Below are positions 25,769 through 37,811 of a stretch of 64,000 nt of DNA, piece by piece. Where the stretch lies: positions 1-64,000 of the forward strand of contig NZ_ATVH01000017.1 in NCBI RefSeq assembly GCF_000420625.1. Direction: 5' to 3'. Made by a program: the position numbers and the translations under genes. This DNA comes from Fodinicurvata sediminis DSM 21159 (lineage in GTDB: Bacteria > Pseudomonadota > Alphaproteobacteria > Kiloniellales > DSM-21159). Numbering within the stretch: the stretch's first letter is position 1; each line of letters opens with the position of its first letter. Below the pieces are notes generated by a model, which searched no databases, was not told where the DNA came from, and was given only the letters and a program-made list of their open reading frames with translations.

Positions 25769-26506
25769 TCAGACGTTCAAGGAGTCAACCCCAGCTGTCT
25801 TCAGGATCTCGGCGACCAGCAGGTCCAGGGTGTCTGCAATGGGCAGGCCGTCCGTGTCCGGCAGGTCGATGACCGACAGTTCGGTGCAGGCGATCAGGTA
25901 GGCTTGCGCGCCGCGTTGGCGCAGGCCGTCGGTGGCGGCCTGGTAGCCCCGGCGTTCTGTCTCGCCATAGCCCTTCGCCTTGACGGCGCGAATGACCTTC
26001 AGCAGCTCTTCCGCCTCCTTGCCCTCAGCATGTAGCGGCGTGAAGCCGGCCGCCTGGAGCCGCTGGTCGAACAGCCCCACCTTGCGCACGGCGGGCGAGG
26101 CCAGCAGGGCGACCCTTTGCAGGGGCGGTCGGCTGTTCTGGAGATAGCGCACCGACAGGTCGATCATGTCCAGGAAGGGCAGATCGACAGCCTTGCATAC
26201 GGCCGGCAGGTACCAGTGGGCCGTGTTGCAGGGCATGGCCAGGAAGTCGGCGCCGGCCTGCTTCAGGCCTTCGGCCATGGAGACCAGCACCGGCGTTGGG
26301 TCTTCGCCGGTTCCCTCGATCACATGGGCAATGCGTGAGGGCACCTGGGGATTGTTGTCCACCAGCATGCGGATGTGGTCGGCGTCGTCGCGCGCCGGAG
26401 TGGCGGCGACGACGCGGCGCATCAACTCGACGGTGGCCTCCGGCCCCATGCCGCCCAGCAGGCCGAGCGTCTTTCCGGGTCCGGACTGGGAGGGCGCCGT
26501 CGTCAT
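25769..26506 (-). CDS. Aspartate/glutamate racemase-family protein
   Basis: The 245-residue protein belongs to the cofactor-independent Asp/Glu racemase family. The N-terminal [19 protein letters not shown] is typical of aspartate racemase. The two catalytic cysteines are seen in [10 protein letters not shown] and [10 protein letters not shown]. Its ATG overlaps the stop of the upstream PLP-lyase gene (ATGA), so the two act together. Conversion of an L- to a D-amino acid (or the reverse) before lyase cleavage is a reasonable guess. The exact substrate is unproven. Confidence 0.87.
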   Translation of the reverse strand: MTTAPSQSGPGKTLGLLGGMGPEATVELMRRVVAATPARDDADHIRMLVDNNPQVPSRIAHVIEGTGEDPTPVLVSMAEGLKQAGADFLAMPCNTAHWYLPAVCKAVDLPFLDMIDLSVRYLQNSRPPLQRVALLASPAVRKVGLFDQRLQAAGFTPLHAEGKEAEELLKVIRAVKAKGYGETERRGYQAATDGLRQRGAQAYLIACTELSVIDLPDTDGLPIADTLDLLVAEILKTAGVDSLNV

Positions 26507-27516
26507 GCCTGGTAGCCGGGCAGTCCGTAGATGTCTGGATAGCCGAACAGGGCGACCGCTCCACCGGTGTGCAGGAAGACGACGTTGTCGTTCTTGTCGA
26601 AGTGGCCCTTGCCGATCAGGTCCAGCAGGCCGGCGAAACCCTTGCCGGAATAGACCGGGTCCAGAAGGATTCCTTCCTGTTGGGCCAGCAGCTTGACCGC
26701 CTCGATCATGCTGTCCGTGGGAATGCCATAGCCTTCACCCACGTAGTCGCAGTTGGCGACCACATCCTCGCGCCGCACCACTCCGTCCAGGCCCAGATGG
26801 GTGCAGGTCCGCTCGGCCAGGACGAATACGTTCTCTTCCTGCTTGTCCTTGGGTGCGCGCACGCCGATGCCCAGCACGGGGATCTGGCTGTTCAATGCCT
26901 TCAGGCCGGTGACCAGGCCGGCCTGGGTGCCGGCGCTGCCGGTGGCATGCACCAGGTGATCAATGCGCAGGTCCTGATCGACGGCCTGGTGCAACAGTTC
27001 CAGGCTGGCGTTGACATAGCCCAATGCACCGACGGGGTTGGAGCCCCCGCCGGGAATGACATAGGGCTTGCGGCCCTGGCCGCGCAGATCTTCGGCCAGC
27101 TTTTCCATCTCGGCCTGCATGTCGGCGCCGGCCGGACGTTTGGCGATGCTGGCGCCGTGCAACTGGTCGAGCAGGACGTTGCCGTTGTGAACGTAGTTGG
27201 GATCCTCGCTGCCGGTGCGGTTCTCCAGCAGGATGTGGCAGGTCAGGCCCAGCTTCGCGGCCGCCGCCGCGGTTTGGCGCGCATGGTTCGACTGGGTGGC
27301 GCCCTGGGTGATCACGGTGTCCGCCCCCTGTTCCAGGGCGTCGGCCATCAGGAATTCCAGCTTGCGGGTCTTGTTGCCGCCGGTGGCCAGGCCCGTGCAG
27401 TCATCGCGCTTGATCCAGAGTTTTGGGCCGCCGAGATGCTTCGTCAGGCGCTCCATGGGCTCGAGCGGGGTCGGCAGGTGGCCAAGGCGGACGCGGGGAA
27501 AGCGGGCAAGATTCAT
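26503..27516 (-). CDS. PLP lyase: D-cysteine desulfhydrase or L-cysteate sulfo-lyase
   Basis: The 337-residue fold-type II PLP enzyme (ACC deaminase/D-cysteine desulfhydrase family) has Lys51 in [14 protein letters not shown] as the likely Schiff-base lysine. The adjacent [16 protein letters not shown] and the GSAGTQAGL phosphate loop are typical. Both D-cysteine desulfhydrase (DcyD) and the bacterial L-cysteate sulfo-lyase (CuyA) look like this, so the substrate is left open. Both release ammonia and pyruvate, with sulfide or sulfite. It is coupled by a 4-bp overlap to a racemase. It is the first gene of this pair. Confidence 0.85.
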   Translation of the reverse strand: MNLARFPRVRLGHLPTPLEPMERLTKHLGGPKLWIKRDDCTGLATGGNKTRKLEFLMADALEQGADTVITQGATQSNHARQTAAAAAKLGLTCHILLENRTGSEDPNYVHNGNVLLDQLHGASIAKRPAGADMQAEMEKLAEDLRGQGRKPYVIPGGGSNPVGALGYVNASLELLHQAVDQDLRIDHLVHATGSAGTQAGLVTGLKALNSQIPVLGIGVRAPKDKQEENVFVLAERTCTHLGLDGVVRREDVVANCDYVGEGYGIPTDSMIEAVKLLAQQEGILLDPVYSGKGFAGLLDLIGKGHFDKNDNVVFLHTGGAVALFGYPDIYGLPGYQA

Positions 27517-27767
27517 CGCGGGTCGTCTCCGTTATCGGGCTTTCATCTTATTGAAGGACGGGAAGAAACACTCCCGTCAGGTTTCCGATCGAAAGCTAAC
27601 ATCCCAGCCCGGACAAGACACGTCACTTCCAATCCCGGGAGGGGGCTGAGAGAGATGGCCGGGGCGCAAGGTGGCTGGACCTTGGGCATGGGGTGTGCGA
27701 CACATCGGGCGCGCCGGCGCGAAGGACACGGCGCAGCGTTTCCGACAGCAGTGAAGGTACAGGCAAG

Positions 27768-29441
<1,674 letters not shown>

Positions 29442-29444
29442 AGC

Positions 29445-29493
29445 CGCACGGCCGTCATGCAGACCGTGCGATCTGCCTTCTGCAGGTTTTTTT
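29445..29493 (+). terminator. Hairpin and T-run after ettA
   Basis: CGCACGG (29445-29451) pairs with CCGTGCG (29464-29470). A run of seven T lies at 29487-29493, 16 nt beyond the stem, with a small CTGC/GCAG hairpin in between. A probable transcription end for ettA, though the geometry is not ideal. Confidence 0.5.
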
Positions 29494-29560
29494 GGTTCAC
29501 TATTCCCGGGTGCGTGCTAGATAGGGGAATTGTCAGTAGATTCGAGTAGAATGTTCCCTT

Positions 29561-30043
29561 ATGTCCACGGTCCAGGACGCGAACCAGATTACAGCGCAAC
29601 GCCTGCGCGACTTCCACGCACATTGGAAGAACCTCTGCAACGGGGCAGCCGTTGCGGAGCGCAGCGCCTTCGACATCGTCGAGGCGCCGCTTGACCTGGT
29701 GGGGCACCTGATCCTGCTGGACGTCCTGGAGGGCGGACAGGATTTCGGCTATCGCCTGGTCGGGACGAAGGTTGCCGAGGAAATCGGTCGGGATTTCACC
29801 GGCGAAACGGTCCTGCAATACCATGCCCGCCACGAAAGCCGCGAGGTGATCGACGGTTATGCCGAGATCGTGAAGACCGGCCAGCCCCATCTCTATCAAG
29901 GCAACCTCTACGATTTGGGCCGCGACTACGTGACCTATGAACGCCTGGCCGTGCCGCTGACGGACTCGGACGGCCGTATCGCCTTCATCCTGGCCTGTTT
30001 CCAGTTCGAGCGGAAAAGCGCTCCTCTGCCCCGATCCACGTAG
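29561..30043 (+). CDS. PAS_5-type PAS-domain protein
   Basis: This 160-residue stand-alone PAS-like protein belongs to a small alphaproteobacterial family. Visible features are LILLDVLEGGQDFGYRLVGTKVAEEIGRDFTGE and the final strand RLAVPLTDSDGRIAFILACF. There is no output domain, and the ligand is unknown. It lies between ettA and the convergent DUF302 gene and is a single transcription unit. The less GC-skewed upstream stretch (TTCGAGTAGAATG) is probably its promoter. Confidence 0.8.
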   Translation: MSTVQDANQITAQRLRDFHAHWKNLCNGAAVAERSAFDIVEAPLDLVGHLILLDVLEGGQDFGYRLVGTKVAEEIGRDFTGETVLQYHARHESREVIDGYAEIVKTGQPHLYQGNLYDLGRDYVTYERLAVPLTDSDGRIAFILACFQFERKSAPLPRST

Positions 30044-30123
30044 GGACGCGGTTCCGGGGCGTCATAGCCCGAGCCGAGGTTGCGGGACGGGCAGAAATGC
30101 GGGTCTTTCGGGAATAACGTGAA

Positions 30124-30155
30124 GGACGTGCACCCAGGCTCTGCAGTGCACGTCC
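30124..30155. terminator. Hairpin between convergent genes
   Basis: GGACGTGCA (30124-30132) and TGCACGTCC (30147-30155) form a perfect 9-bp stem with a 14-nt loop between the stops of the PAS gene (30043) and the DUF302 gene (30179). A likely bidirectional transcription end; no T-run. Confidence 0.5.
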
Positions 30156-30178
30156 CAGTCTGAATCGTAAGCCGACAG

Positions 30179-30637
30179 TTATTCCGAGATCGCTGCGCCC
30201 GTCAGCTTGTCGAGCGCCTGCTCCATGTTCTGCACGGCTTCCAGGTCCTCGTCGATGTCGTAGCGGTCGGCCAGTTCCTCGGCCTCAAGATAGGCCACGC
30301 GGGTGTTTCCGGAGCTGTCTTCCCAGGCAAGCACGCGCACGGGCAGGTCCAGCCCCACTTCAGGGTTCTCCTGGATCAACGGCGTTCCCATCTGCGGATT
30401 GCCGAAGATCAGGACCTCCATGGGGGCTAGGTCCTCGTCGATGGCCGAGGCGCCGGCGGCGTGGTCGATGCGGGCAAAGACCGTGGCGCCGTTCTCCTCG
30501 ACGACATCGCTCAGCCGGTCGAGGGTTTCGGTGACGCCGTGAGGGCTGCTCTTGATGACCAGATCGTCATTTTCAGCAAGGGCCGGAGCACTGACGAGGG
30601 CCAGACCGCAGGCAAGGGCCAGGGTACGCTTGAGCAT
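30179..30637 (-). CDS. DUF302-domain exported protein
   Basis: The 152-residue protein has a signal peptide (residues 1-21, ...SAPALAEND). The DUF302 core follows: VIKSSPHGVTETLDRLSDVVEENG, then FARIDHAAGASAID, and MEVLIFGNPQMGTPLIQ. DUF302 proteins are small alpha/beta proteins of uncertain function, often secreted. ATG 30637 has GGGAGG 8 nt upstream; an earlier in-frame start is rejected. It is divergent from nothing nearby and lies 52 bp from the end of carA on the same strand, so it could share carA read-through. Confidence 0.88.
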   Translation of the reverse strand: MLKRTLALACGLALVSAPALAENDDLVIKSSPHGVTETLDRLSDVVEENGATVFARIDHAAGASAIDEDLAPMEVLIFGNPQMGTPLIQENPEVGLDLPVRVLAWEDSSGNTRVAYLEAEELADRYDIDEDLEAVQNMEQALDKLTGAAISE

Positions 30638-30724
30638 TGAGAGAACCTCCCGTTTCATGAATGTCATGTCCAAGAGGTTGGGTTGCGGCGCCTTGAGACA
30701 AGAGGTGTCCGCAAAAGCGGCGAT

Positions 30725-31942
30725 TCACGCTTTCGTGAGCGCGTTATCCATCAATGCGAAGAAGCGCTCGAACAGGTAGTGGCTGTCCTGAGGGCCGGGC
30801 GAGGCCTCGGGATGGTATTGCACCGAGAAGATCGGCCGGTCCTTGACGCGCAGGCCCTCGTTCGTGCCGTCGAACAGGCTGACGTGGCTGACCTCGACAT
30901 TGGCCGGCAGGCTGTCGTCCTTGACCACGAAGCCGTGGTTCTGGCTGGTGATCTCCACCTTGCCGGTGGCCAGATCCTTCACGGGATGATTCCCGCCGCG
31001 GTGGCCCAGGTGCATCTTCTCGGTCTCGACACCCAGGGCCCGGGCTAGCAGCTGGTGCCCCAGGCAGATGCCGAAGATCGGCAGCTTCGGGTTTTCCATC
31101 AGGCGCTGCAGCGTGGGCACGGCGTATGCGCCGGTGGCCGCCGGGTCGCCGGGCCCGTTCGACAGGAAGACCCCGTCCGGCTCGTGGCGCAGGATCTCTT
31201 CGGCCGTGGCCTGGGCCGGCACCACCGTGACGCGGCAGCCGAGTGCGGCCAGGCAGCGCAGGATATTGTGCTTGGCGCCGTAGTCCACGGCCACCACGTG
31301 ATAGCGCGGCTGGGTCATGCGGCCGTAGCCATGATCCAGGGTCCAGGTGGTCTGGTCCCAGCTGTAGGTCTGGCGGCAGGTCACCTCGGCGGCCAGGTCC
31401 ATGCCTTCCAGCCCCGGCCAGTCGGCGGCCAGTTTCTGCAGGGCCTCCAGGTCGATCTTGCCGTCCGGCGCATGGACGATCACGCCGTGGGGCGCGCCCA
31501 GGTCGCGGATGCGCCGGGTCATGGTGCGCGTGTCCACGCCGGTGATGCCGGGCAGGTCCTGGGATTTCAGCCAGGCGTCCAGATGTTGGGCCGCGCGCCA
31601 GTTCGAGGGCTCGGTCACCGGTGCGCGCAGGATCAGTCCGCGGGCCGCGGCGGTGGTGGTCTCCACATCCTCGGGGTTGGCGCCCACATTGCCCACGTGC
31701 GGAAAGGTGAAGGTGATGATCTGGCCGGCGTAGGAGGGATCGGTCAGCACCTCCTGGTAGCCGGTCATGGAGGTGTTGAAGCAGATCTCGCCCACCTTGT
31801 GGGTCGCAGCACCGATGCCCTTGCCCCAGAAAACCGTTCCATCGGCCAGGATGACAGCCGCGGTTGCGCCGTCCGGTCGCTGTCCGGCCCCGGTTGGAAA
31901 GGCCTGGGCTGCGGGGCGGCTGGAAGTCTGGCTGTCATTCAT
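30725..31942 (-). CDS. carA: Carbamoyl-phosphate synthase small subunit
   Basis: The 405-residue glutaminase subunit supplies ammonia to CarB for carbamoyl phosphate in pyrimidine and arginine synthesis. Hallmarks are ADGTVFWGKGIGA, the substrate channel region CFNTSMTGYQEVLTDPSYAGQI, the catalytic Cys in GICLGHQLLARALG, and the C-terminal HPEASPGPQDSHYLFERF. A 20-residue N-terminal extension precedes the core. carB is not next to it. It is divergent from yqeY. Confidence 0.98.
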   Translation of the reverse strand: MNDSQTSSRPAAQAFPTGAGQRPDGATAAVILADGTVFWGKGIGAATHKVGEICFNTSMTGYQEVLTDPSYAGQIITFTFPHVGNVGANPEDVETTTAAARGLILRAPVTEPSNWRAAQHLDAWLKSQDLPGITGVDTRTMTRRIRDLGAPHGVIVHAPDGKIDLEALQKLAADWPGLEGMDLAAEVTCRQTYSWDQTTWTLDHGYGRMTQPRYHVVAVDYGAKHNILRCLAALGCRVTVVPAQATAEEILRHEPDGVFLSNGPGDPAATGAYAVPTLQRLMENPKLPIFGICLGHQLLARALGVETEKMHLGHRGGNHPVKDLATGKVEITSQNHGFVVKDDSLPANVEVSHVSLFDGTNEGLRVKDRPIFSVQYHPEASPGPQDSHYLFERFFALMDNALTKA

Positions 31943-32278
31943 GGTCGGTTCGGTCCTGTGTCATGTCGAAACCCGGTGGGGCCGTCCCCATGGGCGAAGT
32001 GGCAAAGCGGTTGCGTTGCCCCCCGGCTATACTATATAGGGCCTTTCCCCCTTGAGCGATAGGGATCGGAATGGGACCGATAAGGATCGGGCCGGGGCAG
32101 CAGCAAGGGCATTGAGAGGCCAGTGGCCACAAGCTCTCAGGCGCTGTCTTTACGCCACGGACCGGTAAGGGTCAAGCGCCAGGTAGTTGCGAATTTTTCT
32201 TTCAATCTCATGTAGTTGAGACGAGATGCCGGTCATCGTGGTCGGTATGAATGCAATGATGCAAGGAGATGCGCGGTC
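31943..32278. promoter_or_regulatory. Divergent intergenic region of carA and yqeY with 13-bp direct repeat
   Basis: This 336-bp gap holds no gene. The near-identical 13-mers CGATAGGGATCGG (32057-32069) and CGATAAGGATCGG (32078-32090) are spaced 21 bp apart, two helical turns, on the carA side. TATACTATATAGGG nearby (32030 area) is an AT-rich promoter-like patch. A protein could bind both repeats on one face; no known factor is assigned. Confidence 0.4.
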
Positions 32279-32734
32279 ATGTTGCGCGAGGATCTGAACA
32301 CTGCCTTGAAGGAAGCGATGAAGAGCAAGGACCAGACGACCCTGTCGACGGTGCGTCTGATCCTGGCCGCCCTCAAGGACCGCGATATCCAGGCCCGGAC
32401 CGAGGGCAACAGCGACGGCCTGAACGAGGACCAGATCCTGGAGATGCTGCAGAAGATGGTGAAGCAGCGCCGGGAGTCCGTGGACTTCTACGAGAAGGGC
32501 GGCCGCGGCGATCTGGTCGACAAGGAAAAGGCCGAGATCAAGGTGATCGAGCGCTTTCTGCCCCAGCCCATGAGCGAGGCGGAAATCCAGGCCGCCGTGG
32601 ATGCGACGATCTCCGAACTGGAGGCCGACAGCGTCAAGGACATGGGCAAGGTCATGGGGGCGCTGAAGCAGCGTCATGCCGGGCGCATGGACTTCACGCG
32701 TGCCAGCCAGCTGGTGAAGCAGCAGCTGTCCTGA
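32279..32734 (+). CDS. YqeY/GatB-tail domain protein
   Basis: The 151-residue protein starts at MLREDLNTALKEAMKSKDQT and consists of the GatB/YqeY helical domain (RLILAALKDRDIQART and RLKPQPMSEAEI-like KVIERFLPQPMSEAEIQAAV). It resembles the tail of the tRNA amidotransferase subunit GatB and may bind tRNA. YqeY is usually found next to dnaG and rpoD, as here. ATG 32279 has AGGAG 11 nt upstream; the frame upstream is open but not conserved. Confidence 0.92.
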   Translation: MLREDLNTALKEAMKSKDQTTLSTVRLILAALKDRDIQARTEGNSDGLNEDQILEMLQKMVKQRRESVDFYEKGGRGDLVDKEKAEIKVIERFLPQPMSEAEIQAAVDATISELEADSVKDMGKVMGALKQRHAGRMDFTRASQLVKQQLS

Positions 32735-32992
32735 AGGCCGGAACGTGCGTTCCGGGAACAGCGGTTTTCCACAATCTCCAAGATGCCCGGAATGACTGGC
32801 TTTGAGGGCGGTTTTTCGAGACCTTGTCCACAGGATTGCCCACAAGCTGTGTCGTTGGCGGTGGATGAAAGAAGTCGCAGATGGGGCTTCCGCTTGCGCT
32901 GCAGGCACCCCATTTCTTTGGGGCGGGTGTTCCCACTGCCCGGATGATGGGGCATAAAGGCTCCTTCTCGACGCAACCGGTGAAACGGGGCC
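32735..32992. promoter_or_regulatory. dnaG upstream region with DnaA-box-like motifs
   Basis: The 258-bp gap between yqeY and dnaG contains TTTTCCACA (32765-32773), TTGTCCACA (32824-32832) and TTGCCCACA (32836-32844), each one or two changes from the DnaA box TTATCCACA and all in the same orientation. They could put the primase-sigma70 operon under DnaA control; this is inference. Confidence 0.4.
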
Positions 32993-34918
32993 ATGGCTTT
33001 CGACACGGATTTTCTCGAGCGGCTGCGCGACCATCTGCCTGTTTCCGAGGTGGTGGGCCGGCGCGTGCGCCTGACCCGTCGAGGCCGGGAACACAGCGGC
33101 CTCTGCCCCTTTCACAACGAGAAGACACCCTCTTTCACCGTCAATGACGACAAGCAGTTCTATCACTGTTTTGGCTGTGGCGCGCATGGGGACGTCATAC
33201 GCTTCGTCATGGAAACCGAGGGACTGGAGTTTCGCGAGGCGATCGAGAAACTGGCGCCCCTGGCCGGCCTCGAGGTGCCGCGCACGCGTCCGGAGGACCA
33301 AGTCCGCGAGAAGCGGCGTGCGGGCATCCAGGATGTGCTGGAAGAGGCCTGCCGCTGGTTCGCAGCCCAGTTGGCCTCTGCCGAAGGAGGGGACGCGCGC
33401 GCCTATCTTCAGGGACGTGGGCTGGAGCCGGCAACGCTGGAGCGCTTCCGCCTGGGCTTCGCGCCCAACCGGCGCGGTGCGCTGCGCCAGGCCCTGAATG
33501 CGCGCGGCATGGATGACAGCCTGCTGATCGCCGCCGGCTTGCTGAAGCAGCCCGAGGAGGGTGGTGCGGCGCGCGACTATTTCTTCGACCGAATCATCTT
33601 TCCCATTACCGACCGGCGCGGCCGGGTCATTGCTTTCGGCGGTCGAGCCATGGCGCCGGATGCCAAGGCCAAGTACCTGAATTCGCCGGACACCGAGCTG
33701 TTCCACAAGGGTCAGGTGCTCTATAACCTGCACCAGGCTCGCCAGGCTGCCCGGGACGGCGCGGACCTGATCGTGGCCGAAGGCTACATGGACGTGATCG
33801 CCATGGCCCAGGCCGGTTTTCCCGCCGCAGTGGCCCCGCTGGGCACCGCGCTGACCGAGGCGCAGTTGTCCGAGCTGTGGCGCATGGCGCCGGAGCCTGT
33901 GATTTGCCTGGATGGAGACGAGGCGGGCCAGCGTGCGGCCCGGCGTGTGTCGGAACGCGCATTGCCGCTTCTGAAGCCGGGGCACAGCCTGCGCTTCGTG
34001 ACCCTGCCGCCCGGCGAGGACCCGGACAGCCTGGTGCAGTCGGGCGGGGCGGCTGCCCTGAAGGCGCTGCTGGACCAGGCGAAGCCGCTTGCCGAACTGC
34101 TCTGGTCCTTCCAGCTGGCCGGACGAAAGCTGGACACACCCGAACGCCGCGCCGCCCTGCGCCATGATGCACTCAACCAGGTGGATGCCATCCAGGATCC
34201 GGCCGTGCGCTCCGCCTATCGCCGCGATGTTTTTGAGCGGCTGGATGCCCTGTTTGCGCCGCAGAGGAACGGCCATGCCGCGCGTGCCGGAAACCGCCCC
34301 CGTGGCCAGTGGCAGAAGGGCCGCGGTTCGCACTGGGGGCCGCCGGTGGCGCGCAGCCGGCCCCTGCCGTCGCCACAGGCGGCCTTGCGCCGTCGTCCGG
34401 CCCAGGTGTTGCTCGCCCTGGCGCTGGCCTATCCCCAGGCGGCCCTGGCGCGGGCCGAGGAATTGGCCATGGCGGACCTGGGGGCAGCGGATCTGGACGG
34501 CCTGCGCCGGGCCCTGCTGGACCTTCTGGCCGAGCCCGTGGACCTTGACTCTTCACAGATTCAGTGCCACCTACGCGAACAGGGTTTTTCCGGGCTTCTC
34601 GAAGGGCTTTCGGAGGCCTCTGTCGTATTGCATGAACCTTTCCTGACGGAAGAGGTCTCTTCCGTCGAGGTGCAGCGCAGGATGGAGTACTGGCTGAAAC
34701 GCACGGGTGAAGCCGTGCGGGGCGCGCAGGAGAGCGAGGAAATCCGGAGACGGGCTCAGCACAGCCTGGCCGAGGACGATGGGGCCAGTGGCAACGGTGT
34801 CGAAGGCAAGACGGAAGGGCAATTCGAACGCATGCGAGCGGAGATTTCCGCGGCGGAAGACTCGACGGCGCATCCGCGCATCATAAATCGCTTTGAAAAG
34901 AAGGACTCGGATGACTGA
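32993..34918 (+). CDS. dnaG: DNA primase
   Basis: The 641-residue primase makes RNA primers for replication. The N-terminal zinc finger is seen in GLCPFHNEKTPSFTVNDD and YHCFGCGAHGDVI. The RNA polymerase/TOPRIM core follows (FPITDRRGRVIAFGGRAM, then VAEGYMDVIAMAQAG with the catalytic Glu, and CLDGDEAGQRAARR). The C-terminal helicase-binding domain is less conserved. It is followed by rpoD 61 bp downstream, the usual macromolecular-synthesis order. A tight hairpin (GGCCCG/CGGGCC, 34926-34941) lies between the two and may tune expression. Confidence 0.97.
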   Translation: MAFDTDFLERLRDHLPVSEVVGRRVRLTRRGREHSGLCPFHNEKTPSFTVNDDKQFYHCFGCGAHGDVIRFVMETEGLEFREAIEKLAPLAGLEVPRTRPEDQVREKRRAGIQDVLEEACRWFAAQLASAEGGDARAYLQGRGLEPATLERFRLGFAPNRRGALRQALNARGMDDSLLIAAGLLKQPEEGGAARDYFFDRIIFPITDRRGRVIAFGGRAMAPDAKAKYLNSPDTELFHKGQVLYNLHQARQAARDGADLIVAEGYMDVIAMAQAGFPAAVAPLGTALTEAQLSELWRMAPEPVICLDGDEAGQRAARRVSERALPLLKPGHSLRFVTLPPGEDPDSLVQSGGAAALKALLDQAKPLAELLWSFQLAGRKLDTPERRAALRHDALNQVDAIQDPAVRSAYRRDVFERLDALFAPQRNGHAARAGNRPRGQWQKGRGSHWGPPVARSRPLPSPQAALRRRPAQVLLALALAYPQAALARAEELAMADLGAADLDGLRRALLDLLAEPVDLDSSQIQCHLREQGFSGLLEGLSEASVVLHEPFLTEEVSSVEVQRRMEYWLKRTGEAVRGAQESEEIRRRAQHSLAEDDGASGNGVEGKTEGQFERMRAEISAAEDSTAHPRIINRFEKKDSDD

Positions 34919-34925
34919 CAGGGGC

Positions 34926-34941
34926 GGCCCGTGTCCGGGCC
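34926..34941 (+). other. Short hairpin between dnaG and rpoD
   Basis: GGCCCG (34926-34931) and CGGGCC (34936-34941) form a 6-bp stem with a TGTC tetraloop in the 61-bp gap. E. coli has a processing site between dnaG and rpoD that lowers primase yield; a similar role is possible but unproven. Confidence 0.4.
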
Positions 34942-34979
34942 GGTATAGCCGCCTGTATGGTTTCCTGGTGAGGGTGTAA

Positions 34980-37091
<2,112 letters not shown>

Positions 37092-37100
37092 TCAACAAAT

Positions 37101-37127
37101 CGGCCGCCCTGGACCCCGGGGCGGCCG
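37101..37127 (+). terminator. Hairpin after rpoD
   Basis: CGGCCGCCC (37101-37109) pairs with GGGCGGCCG (37119-37127), loop 9 nt, 10 bp after the rpoD stop. No long T-run follows, so termination may be partial; it lies before the tRNA gene. Confidence 0.6.
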
Positions 37128-37174
37128 GAAATCTCTTGAACCCTCTGGCGGAAACGGCAAAATGCCGCTCCCAC

Positions 37175-37250
37175 GGGCCCGTAGTTCAGTGGTCAGAACG
37201 CGCCGCTCATAACGGTGTTGTCGCAGGTTCGAATCCTGCCGGGCCCACCA
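37175..37250 (+). tRNA. tRNA with anticodon CAU (Ile2 or elongator Met)
   Basis: A 76-nt cloverleaf has the acceptor stem GGGCCCG/CGGGCCC, discriminator A73 and an encoded CCA end. The anticodon stem is CGCCG/CGGTG with loop CTCATAA, and the T-arm contains GGTTCGAATCC. Anticodon CAT could read Met, or Ile (AUA) after lysidine modification. The GGGCC start with A73 resembles tRNA-Ile2, but I cannot settle it by eye. Truncated foreign-looking DNA begins 6 bp after its end, so its 3' end is a likely integration site. Confidence 0.9.
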
Positions 37251-37256
37251 CTCCAC

Positions 37257-37811
37257 TTAGGGTCCGTTCTTGTCGGAGTACTCCGCGCCCAAACCTGAAA
37301 AGGGTTCGTCAAGGAAGAGTATCTCGGGCTCGGTTGCCAGGGCGCGTCCTATATCCAACAGCCTCATCTCGCCTTGCGTGAGTTCGTCGACATAGGTCCG
37401 CTCTTTCCCGGTAAGTGAAAGGGTGTCCATTATGCTGCGGTTGCTGTCTTCCATCTCAGCTTGGGTGCTGAATTTTTCGCGTGCGCGTTTGCAGCATCTG
37501 GACACTTGAAGCGTTTCCATGACCGTCATGTCATAATAGGGCTTCATCACCTGGAAGGTTCTGGCCGCACCAAGATTGACGATATCGTAGGGCTTCATGT
37601 TGCGAATGTTCCGGCCCTGGAAATTGATCTCTCCGGCATCGGCATTGAGGAAACCTGTCAGTATGTTGAACAGGGTTGTCTTGCCGGCGCCATTCGGGCC
37701 GATAATTCCAAACATCTCGCCATGGTGAACATCGAAGCTGCAGTCTTTCGTTGCGACGAGCCCGCCAAAGCGCTTTTCAAGATTCTTTACACTGAGAATG
37801 GGGCTATCCAT
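37257..37811 (-). pseudogene. Truncated branched-chain-type ABC ATPase (LivG-like)
   Basis: LivG-type ATPases are about 250 residues; this frame has only 184. Walker A ([17 protein letters not shown]), the signature-like ELTQGEMRLLDIGRAL and Walker B (EILFLDEPFSGLG) are intact. The protein then ends abruptly in AEYSDKNGP, without the H-loop His and the C-terminal third. The cut lies 6 bp from the tRNA, which fits an end made by integration or deletion. It starts at TGATG overlapping the permease gene. It may be inactive or encode a partial protein. Confidence 0.75.

Noticed and set aside
32150-34333. 727-codon minus-strand frame opposite yqeY and dnaG
   Set aside because: Shadow of primase and yqeY in GC-rich DNA; no recognisable motifs and it crosses both real genes.
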